In this document: piece by piece, positions 6,166 to 11,724 of the stretch
How the letters are laid out: each line of letters starts with the position of its first letter
Position numbering within the stretch: the first letter of the stretch is position 1
Assembly: GCA_937897265.1 (NCBI GenBank)
Contig: CALCPT010000209.1
Span: forward strand, 1-11,724
Source of the DNA: an uncultured Alcaligenaceae bacterium
Lineage (GTDB): Bacteria; Pseudomonadota; Gammaproteobacteria; Burkholderiales; Burkholderiaceae_B
DNA: 11,724 bases
Direction of reading: 5' to 3'
Made by a program: the position numbers and the translations under genes
Notes under the pieces: generated by a model
The model's database searches: none
What the model was told of the DNA's origin: nothing
The model's input: only the letters and a program-made list of their open reading frames with translations

Positions 6166-6906
6166 ATGCTGACATCCGACATCCTAAAATCCCTTGCACC
6201 AACTGGCACCCTACGCGCAGGCGTCTACACCGGTAATTTTTTATTAATCACTGGTAAAACGCCTGAGGGCGACCCAGACGGGGTCTCACCCGACCTTTGC
6301 CGCGCCATCGCACAAAAGCTTGGCGTACCACTCAAGTTAATTCCGTTTAAAAGCCAAGATGCGCTGGTCGATGCTGTTGGCAGCAACGAGTGCGACATTG
6401 GCTTTGTTGGCGCCGACCCCGATCGTGCCGAAAAAGTGACGTTCACGCCCGCCTACGTTGAGATCCAAGCCACCTACATCGTGCCCGAAGCGTCAACAAT
6501 CAAACACGCGTCCGAAGTCGACCGCGCAGGTGTTCGAATTGCCGTCCCTGCGCGTAGCGCCTACGGGCTATGGCTGAACCGCAACATCAAACACGCGCAA
6601 TTGATCGAAGCCGAAGGCTTTGACGCCACCATCGAGCTCTTCACAACCAACAAACTCGAAGCCCTCGCAGGTTTGCGTGTTGGGCTTGAAGTCGATATTA
6701 AAAAAATCCCAGGCACCCGTATCGTTGACGGTGAATTCACCATGGTGCAACAAGGTGCTAGCACGCGCAAAGGCGATGCAACTGCGGCGCAATTCTTGTT
6801 CGATTTTCTTGAACAGGCCAAGGCCTCAGGCTTAGTCGCACAATTGATTCAAAAACATCGCGTGCACGGCTTGCACGTCGCGCCATTGGCCAAAGACCGC
6901 TCATGA
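6166..6906 (+). CDS. Family 3 solute-binding domain protein without a signal peptide
   Basis: The 246-aa product has the fold markers of amino-acid-type periplasmic binding proteins (SBP_bac_3): GTLRAGVYTGN (14-24), the DGVSPDLCRAIAQKLG segment (38-53), ECDIGFVGADPDRAEKVTFTPAY (75-97) and the second-lobe entry VRIAVPARSAYG (123-134). Such proteins are normally exported, yet this one begins directly at the domain. There is no hydrophobic or lipoprotein leader, and the in-frame codons upstream back to at least 6061 contain no ATG, GTG or TTG that would add one. It may therefore act in the cytoplasm, as a sensor subunit or an enzyme-like homologue (cyclohexadienyl dehydratase shares the fold). 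No Shine-Dalgarno site precedes the ATG. Its stop overlaps the next start as ATGA, which suggests translational coupling. It is the first gene of a four-gene run. Confidence 0.87.
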   Translation: MLTSDILKSLAPTGTLRAGVYTGNFLLITGKTPEGDPDGVSPDLCRAIAQKLGVPLKLIPFKSQDALVDAVGSNECDIGFVGADPDRAEKVTFTPAYVEIQATYIVPEASTIKHASEVDRAGVRIAVPARSAYGLWLNRNIKHAQLIEAEGFDATIELFTTNKLEALAGLRVGLEVDIKKIPGTRIVDGEFTMVQQGASTRKGDATAAQFLFDFLEQAKASGLVAQLIQKHRVHGLHVAPLAKDRS

Positions 6907-7892
6907 CTTCAATCCGATCGTCCAGGCCACTGCGCTGGCTCGCCGCACTAACGCTCGGGCTCGCTACAGTTGCAACACACGCTCAAACGCCAGAGCAAAG
7001 TTATCCAAACAAACCACTTCGCCTGATCGTCCCGTTTGCAGCGGGTGGCGCCTCGGATATCTTGGCGCGTATCGTGGGGAAAAAGCTGACAGAAAATTGG
7101 GGTCAGCCCGTTGTGGTTGAAAACAAGGTGGGTGGTAACGCTCAAATTGGCGCGTCTTATGTGGCCAAATCTGAGCCCGATGGCTACACCTTGCTAGTGG
7201 TTGATCTGAGCGCGCTCACCATGGCGCCTACGCTCATGAAAAACCTCACCTACGATCCTGCTAAAGAACTCACTCCGGTTGCGATTTTGGCCTACTCGCC
7301 TCACATTCTTGTGGTGGCAAACAAGTTGCCAGTCAAAACCCTGCCTGAACTGATCGCCTATGCTCGCAGCCAAGCTGTTCCGCTGAATTTTGGTACCCCT
7401 CTTGGGGCGGCCCCGCACTTAGCAGGCGTCTTGCTGGCACAAAAAGAAAATTTGCAGCTGAACTTTATTGGCTACAAGGGTGGCTCGCAAGTCATTGCAG
7501 ACTTAGCCGGTGGGCAAATCGATCTGACGATGAACAGTTTTTTGGCAACCTACCCCATGGCTAAAACCGGTAACTACCGGATGATTGCCGTCGCGAGCCC
7601 CGAACGTTTTGCCCCGATTCCGGATACACCAACAATCGCCGAACGCATCCCAGGCTATGTGACAGGGTCGTTTCAAGGGATGATGGCTCCGAGTGCAACA
7701 CCGCAGGCCATTATTGCAAAGTTAAATAGCGAGATTGCAAAAATTGCCGCGTTGCCCGATATTCGTAAACAGTTTGCCGACTTAGGTTCTGAAGCCTTGC
7801 CACGTTCACCTGCAGACTTACGTAAATGGTTAGCCGACGAAACTACGTATTGGGCACAGGTCATTCAAACCGGAAACGTCAAAATTGAGTGA
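6903..7892 (+). CDS. Bug/TctC-family solute-binding protein, second gene of the sensing operon
   Basis: This 329-aa exported receptor of the tripartite tricarboxylate family has a Sec signal peptide (T-H-A at residues 25-27, mature start near Q28). Next come [20 protein letters not shown] (33-52), EPDGYTLL (91-98) and [20 protein letters not shown]. The ligand-loop block after VVEN reads [10 protein letters not shown], where the common family pattern is RPGAGGNIGA, so the binding site may be specialised. Its start overlaps the upstream stop by 4 nt, and its stop overlaps the TTG start of the HD-GYP gene by 8 nt. No TctA or TctB permease gene is nearby, so signalling is as likely as transport. 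Known precedent: the Bordetella Bug protein BctC works with the two-component system BctDE. Confidence 0.94.
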   Translation: MTSIRSSRPLRWLAALTLGLATVATHAQTPEQSYPNKPLRLIVPFAAGGASDILARIVGKKLTENWGQPVVVENKVGGNAQIGASYVAKSEPDGYTLLVVDLSALTMAPTLMKNLTYDPAKELTPVAILAYSPHILVVANKLPVKTLPELIAYARSQAVPLNFGTPLGAAPHLAGVLLAQKENLQLNFIGYKGGSQVIADLAGGQIDLTMNSFLATYPMAKTGNYRMIAVASPERFAPIPDTPTIAERIPGYVTGSFQGMMAPSATPQAIIAKLNSEIAKIAALPDIRKQFADLGSEALPRSPADLRKWLADETTYWAQVIQTGNVKIE

Positions 7893-9498
7893 CACCTCGT
7901 CGACTGAGACGAACAAACAGTGGCTACACGCGTACAAGATTATTGACCTGTATTACGCAGCTGGGTTGCTGTTATTTACTGCTATCCGATTGTTGCCAGC
8001 ACAGCCGGGTTTTGAGACCTACACCTCGCTCGCTCTGACGAGCAGCGTGCTGATTTTTGTGCTGGCAGACCTGTGGTCACTGCACTATCGCTCAAGAGCA
8101 TTTTTAACTAACGCCTTGATACCGGTGCTGACAATCTGCTTCGCGTGCGTCGGGATCTGGTTTGTGAACCCGTTTGCGATCATGTGGGTCTTGGCGTCGA
8201 TTCCTGTGCTTTTTATTCGTTTGCCAGTGGGGCCCGCGTACGCAGTGAGCGCGGCGGCAATGGTCTTGGTTCTGAATATTCTGTTCTTCAAACATAACCT
8301 TGATGTCATCACCCTGACGCGCCTCGCGTTAGCGGGCGCCATGATTATCATCACGCTTGGTATCTTTTTTAAAATCCTAAATAAAATCAACGGTGAGCTG
8401 ACCGAGACAACCGCATTACTGGACAGCACTCTGCAGTCTGTCTCACAAGGCATTAGCGTCATTGGCACAGACAATCGTTACAAACTATTTAACCAACAGA
8501 CCTGTGATCTGTTAAACCTGCCCCGCTCGCTACTCGCGAGCAAGCCTACGTTGCCCGAGGTCGTACAGTATCAAATTGATCGGGGTGATTTTAGAGATCT
8601 TGGTGAGGTCACGCCTGACGCCCGTGCCTATATCTTGTCGCGCGGTGTAAACGTCGATGAACACACCAAGCGAAATTACGTACGAAAAGATGCGCAGGGT
8701 CGTTTTATTGAGGTTAAAACGCACCCAATGCCCTCGGGTGACGTTGTGCGCACCTACGCGGACGTTTCTCAGTACGAAAATACCAGTAGAAAATTAAGAG
8801 AGTTGTTAGCCGAGCATCAACAAATGAGTCAGCTCATCTTGCAACGCGCACACGAGCAAATGATTGACTCGATGACCGAACTCGCCTTAACCCGCGATAA
8901 CGAAACCGGCTTGCACATCCAACGCACCAAGCTTTACGTCAAGACGCTTGCGCAAATATTAAGTCGCGCTGAACGTTACCGCGAGCAGCTCTCGGATGAT
9001 CTGATCGAAAAAATCGTCACTGCTGCGCCATTACATGATCTCGGCAAGGTCGGGATCCCCGATCACATCTTGCTTAAACCGAGTCGCCACACGAGTGACG
9101 AGACGGCGATCATGCGCACGCATGCGATGCTTGGCGAGACCATTTTGGCAGCGGCCGCCGGCGCCGACCGCATGCCCACTTCACTGTTTAATATCGCTGC
9201 CAGAATTGCCGGTGGGCATCACGAAAACTGGGACGGCAGCGGCTACCCTCGGGGCCTCGCAGGCACCGATATCCCGCTCGAGGCACGCTTGATGGCCTTA
9301 GCAGACGTCTATGACGCCTTAACCACCGAACGCATCTACAAAAAGGCCTGGACACATGGGGCGGCTAGTGAAGAAATTTATCGCTTGTCGGGTAAGAAAT
9401 TCGATCCAGATCTGGTATTTGCCTTTGGCCAGGCCGAAGCGCGCTTTCGCGAGATTGCCATCGAACTGAATGACGCGACGTCTGTGTCTCAACCTTAG
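7885..9498 (+). CDS. Membrane-anchored PAS/HD-GYP protein, probable cyclic di-GMP phosphodiesterase
   Basis: This 537-aa protein probably hydrolyses cyclic di-GMP at the inner membrane. About six hydrophobic helices (22-163) are followed by a PAS_7-like domain (180-296; [12 protein letters not shown], then [18 protein letters not shown]), a short helical linker (300-325) and an HD-GYP domain (326-525). Catalytic marks are intact: H344, H384/D385 in [11 protein letters not shown] with K388, H413, H445/H446, GSGYP (451-455) and D474 in ALADVYDAL. The protein has no REC or GGDEF domain. The start is TTG at 7885, inside the end of the preceding gene, with GGAA 9 nt upstream; a later start would remove part of the N-terminus ahead of the first helix. 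The overlap implies co-expression with the Bug receptor. The sensor kinase gene begins 9 bp after its stop. Confidence 0.93.
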   Translation: MSDTSSTETNKQWLHAYKIIDLYYAAGLLLFTAIRLLPAQPGFETYTSLALTSSVLIFVLADLWSLHYRSRAFLTNALIPVLTICFACVGIWFVNPFAIMWVLASIPVLFIRLPVGPAYAVSAAAMVLVLNILFFKHNLDVITLTRLALAGAMIIITLGIFFKILNKINGELTETTALLDSTLQSVSQGISVIGTDNRYKLFNQQTCDLLNLPRSLLASKPTLPEVVQYQIDRGDFRDLGEVTPDARAYILSRGVNVDEHTKRNYVRKDAQGRFIEVKTHPMPSGDVVRTYADVSQYENTSRKLRELLAEHQQMSQLILQRAHEQMIDSMTELALTRDNETGLHIQRTKLYVKTLAQILSRAERYREQLSDDLIEKIVTAAPLHDLGKVGIPDHILLKPSRHTSDETAIMRTHAMLGETILAAAAGADRMPTSLFNIAARIAGGHHENWDGSGYPRGLAGTDIPLEARLMALADVYDALTTERIYKKAWTHGAASEEIYRLSGKKFDPDLVFAFGQAEARFREIAIELNDATSVSQP

Positions 9499-9507
9499 GC
9501 ACCGCAT

Positions 9508-10977
9508 ATGCAAATTGCTGAACAAGTGTTTCTCGTGCTTTTTGGCACGATGTCTTTGGGCTTGCTCTTTAGTTTCTCTCCGCTGTTCAATAAGCAAAAC
9601 AGAACTTCGCTCAATGGCTATTGGGTGCTCGCGGTTGGTTCATACGCTAGCGGATTTTTTATCTTTGCGCTAGTACCCTCGGTACACCCGGCGCTGCTGA
9701 CCCCTGCCAATATCTGCATCCTTGGTACCAACATTTTTAGCGGGCTATTATTTCGCTCTTGGCGCCAACCAATCGACCGCCCCCTCTTAATTGCGGCGTG
9801 GGGTGCGTTGCTCGTACTAGGAATCACCTACGAAACGATTCGGCAAAATGGTGGCTTCGCTGATCGTGTGGTCTTTGTCACAACCGCGTTTGCGATCTGC
9901 TTAATTTGGCAAGGCTATGAGGTCGCGCGCCTAATATATGCAAAAGGCCCGGTCATATTGAAATTTATTTTTGGTCTGATTTTGATCACGCTTTTGTTGA
10001 CGCTGACCCGCACCTTCACAACGATCAATCTCAATCTCGGCCACGTAAGTAACATTTTTAATGAAGAGATACTATCGCGACTTTTGCGTTGGGGAACCCA
10101 AGGCACAATGCTGTTAACCTTTTTTGGAATTGGTACTTTTTATTTGCAACGGCAAATCTCCGAGCGACAACAGATGATCGGGGCACTCTCTTCAAAAGAC
10201 AACGCACTAACGAGCGAGATCGAAGAAAAAAACCAAGTTCAGCAGCTACTGGTTGAACGCGATGAATTAATTCAATCTTTAATTAGCGCAAAAAAATCAG
10301 CCGAGGTCGGGGCACTCTCGGCTGCACTGGCGCACGAACTGAATCAACCACTGTGCGCCATACAACTCAATGCCGAATGCCTACAGATGGAGCTTTCAAG
10401 CGATGTACCCAACCCGCTAATTAAGGACGAGCTTCTAGCCAGAATCCTAGAGGATAACCAGCGAGCCTCCGAGATCATTACGGCGCTTAGACAGATATTT
10501 TCAAATACGACTTTGGTGCCACAACGAGTAGACCTGGTTGACATGGTGTCATCTCTCGAAAAATTATTTTTGCCCTCGGCAAAAAAAGCAAATATTTCGA
10601 TTCGTCGAAACTATCCCATCACTGGCGGATGTCACGTCGAGGTGCATCCGCAAGAATTTCAGCAAGTGCTCTTAAATCTCTTAAACAACGCCGTTCAAGC
10701 GCTGTCAGACATTACAGACCGCGAGCGGTGCATTGGTATCACCATCAGCAAATCAGGCAACCGCGCGTACCTGAGCGTGTCTGATAATGGCGACGGTATC
10801 GACCCAACTACGCAAGCAACCATCTTTAATCTACTGAGCTCAACCAAGTACTCCGGAATGGGCTTGGGCTTATGGTTAAGTCAGCATATTATTGAGCGGC
10901 ACAAAGGTCGCCTGTACATTGCAGCTCAACCTGGCTGGGCAACTACGTTTATGATTGAATTACCGCTTAACGAATAA
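9508..10977 (+). CDS. Polytopic sensor histidine kinase, HPK4/FixL-like core
   Basis: This 489-aa inner-membrane kinase should autophosphorylate on H276 and pass phosphate to an unlinked response regulator. About seven hydrophobic helices (6-27, 37-57, 64-82, 92-107, 119-143, 149-169, 198-214) are joined by short loops, so there is no large periplasmic sensor domain. A coiled-coil-like linker (215-262) precedes the H-box LAHELNQPLCAI (274-285), the N-box NLLNNAVQAL (390-399), the G1 box DNGDGID (426-432) and the G2 box GMGLGLWLS (450-458). The F-box region reads IFNLLSSTK and has lost the usual phenylalanine pair of IFEPFFTTK. The ATG lies 9 bp after the HD-GYP stop, with AGG overlapping that stop codon. 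No receiver-domain gene follows, so its partner is elsewhere. Confidence 0.94.
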   Translation: MQIAEQVFLVLFGTMSLGLLFSFSPLFNKQNRTSLNGYWVLAVGSYASGFFIFALVPSVHPALLTPANICILGTNIFSGLLFRSWRQPIDRPLLIAAWGALLVLGITYETIRQNGGFADRVVFVTTAFAICLIWQGYEVARLIYAKGPVILKFIFGLILITLLLTLTRTFTTINLNLGHVSNIFNEEILSRLLRWGTQGTMLLTFFGIGTFYLQRQISERQQMIGALSSKDNALTSEIEEKNQVQQLLVERDELIQSLISAKKSAEVGALSAALAHELNQPLCAIQLNAECLQMELSSDVPNPLIKDELLARILEDNQRASEIITALRQIFSNTTLVPQRVDLVDMVSSLEKLFLPSAKKANISIRRNYPITGGCHVEVHPQEFQQVLLNLLNNAVQALSDITDRERCIGITISKSGNRAYLSVSDNGDGIDPTTQATIFNLLSSTKYSGMGLGLWLSQHIIERHKGRLYIAAQPGWATTFMIELPLNE

Positions 10978-11073
10978 GATTTCGATTGCAGTGAAGCATA
11001 ACAAAGCGCTTAGTCGCGATACAACCCAACTCTTACCCCGCACCCTGAGCGGCGACACCTTACGGAGACAATA
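10978..11073 (+). promoter_or_regulatory. Gap between the kinase and dehydrogenase genes
   Basis: This 96-bp spacer shows no terminator hairpin with a T-tract and no convincing sigma-70 promoter. It ends in GGAG at 11064-11067, placed 6 nt before the dehydrogenase ATG. Whether the dehydrogenase belongs to the upstream operon or has its own promoter cannot be decided from the sequence. Confidence 0.3.
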
Positions 11074-11697
11074 ATGAAAATTGATTTAACTGGAAAACGC
11101 GCGTTAATTGCCGGCGGCAGCCGTGGTATCGGTTTGGCAATTGCCGAGGCCTACGCACAGGCCGGTGCAGATGTGTCAATCTGTGCCAGAAGCGAAGGCC
11201 CCTTGCGCGAAGCAGAGGTTGCGTTAAAGAAGCACGGCAATAAAGTGCTTGCGACATCTTGCGATTTGGGTGATGCCAACGCCATTAAACAGTGGGTAGA
11301 AGCCTCGGCTAAGGCGTTAGGCGGCATCGACATTTTGGTCAATAATGCCTCTGGCTTTGGTCGTACCGATGACGAAGCGGGTTGGGCAGTCAGTGTTCAA
11401 ATCGATTTGATGGCAACGGTGCGTGCTTGTCACGCTGCCATGCCCTACCTCGAAGCGCGCGGGGGTAGCATCTTGCATATCTCTTCAATTTCAGGCCTTG
11501 GAGCAAGCGTGCGCACGCCCCCTTACGGTGCCATCAAAGCCGCTTTGATCGAATACACCCAAACGCAGGCGCTGTCTTATGCGGGCAAAAAGATTCGCGT
11601 GAACTGCATCGCCCCGGGTTCGATCTTCTTTGAAGGTGGTACTTGGGACATCGCCAAGCGCGACAAGCCCGAGTTATACGAGCGTATTTTGGCCGGA
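11074..11697 (+). CDS. Short-chain dehydrogenase/reductase (SDR), 3'-truncated at the contig end
   Basis: This is an NAD(P)-dependent oxidoreductase of the classical SDR family; the substrate is unknown. The 208 genuine residues show the Rossmann motif GGSRGIG (14-20), the D64 region CDLGD, a variant NNAS (90-93; usually NNAG), the catalytic S138 in HISSISG, Y151-x-x-x-K155 (YGAIK) and the post-catalytic IAPGSI (179-184). A full SDR is about 250 aa, so roughly 40-50 residues are missing. The ATG at 11074 has an ideal GGAG 6 nt upstream. The frame stays open to the window edge, but codons from 11698 onward come from adapter and add a false tail, R-S-E-E-H-T-S-E-L, which should not be annotated as protein. 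Confidence 0.93.
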
Positions 11698-11724
11698 AGA
11701 TCGGAAGAGCACACGTCTGAACTC
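11698..11724 (+). other. Illumina TruSeq adapter read-through (non-biological)
   Basis: From 11698 the sequence begins AGATCGGAAGAGC and continues with ACACGTCTGAACTC to the last base. Together these 27 nt match, from memory, the start of the standard Illumina TruSeq read 1 adapter without a mismatch. It directly abuts the open SDR frame and ends at the window edge, as expected for an untrimmed read at a contig end. It should be masked before annotation or submission. Confidence 0.95.

Noticed and set aside
8085..8474. Minus-strand open frame of 129 codons
   Set aside because: It is a shadow of the membrane-helix region of the HD-GYP gene; the sense strand gives a coherent protein.
11698..11724. 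R-S-E-E-H-T-S-E-L as a conserved C-terminal SDR segment
   Set aside because: It is the translation of an Illumina adapter, not genomic sequence.

Overview
The window looks like chromosomal DNA from a betaproteobacterium of the order Burkholderiales, most likely Alcaligenaceae or a close relative. That placement is an inference. It rests on two orphan tripartite tricarboxylate receptors of the Bug/TctC type in 12 kb, the style of the neighbouring oxidoreductase, YdcZ and b561 genes, and a moderate G+C content. No rRNA, tRNA, CRISPR array, transposase or phage gene was seen. The right edge is not genomic: the last 27 bases (11698-11724) read as Illumina TruSeq adapter, so the window ends at a contig end.

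Layout, left to right. (1) A minus-strand gene for a Tat-exported family 5 ABC solute-binding protein (64-1665) is divergent from a plus-strand Bug receptor gene (1944-2924). Their 278-bp intergenic region holds an 8-bp inverted repeat and a pair of direct repeats. (2) The Bug gene converges on a minus-strand Old Yellow Enzyme-type flavin oxidoreductase (3041-4213), with a strong intrinsic terminator between them. The oxidoreductase has Met where the YqjM/XenA class normally has its flavin-tuning Cys. (3) A cytochrome b561 gene (4303-4860) is divergent from the oxidoreductase and converges on a small YdcZ-type membrane protein gene (4938-5399), with a bulged hairpin between. (4) Upstream of the ydcZ-like gene lie five degenerate tandem repeats of 19-20 bp, then a minus-strand cupin_5/DUF985 gene (5555-6064).

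(5) From 6166 to 10977 four plus-strand genes are packed end to end, with a 4-bp overlap, an 8-bp overlap and a 9-bp gap. They encode a family 3 solute-binding domain without a signal peptide, a secreted Bug receptor, a polytopic PAS/HD-GYP protein (probable c-di-GMP phosphodiesterase) and a polytopic HPK4-like sensor histidine kinase. No transporter permease and no response regulator is present. This looks like a ligand-sensing module that joins solute-binding proteins to c-di-GMP turnover and phosphorelay signalling, and it is the most interesting system in the window. (6) After 96 bp comes a short-chain dehydrogenase gene (11074 onward), cut off by the contig end and adapter.

As a whole the region is accessory metabolism and sensing: three exported solute receptors and one unexported binding domain, redox enzymes (flavin oxidoreductase, b561, dehydrogenase) and one signalling operon.
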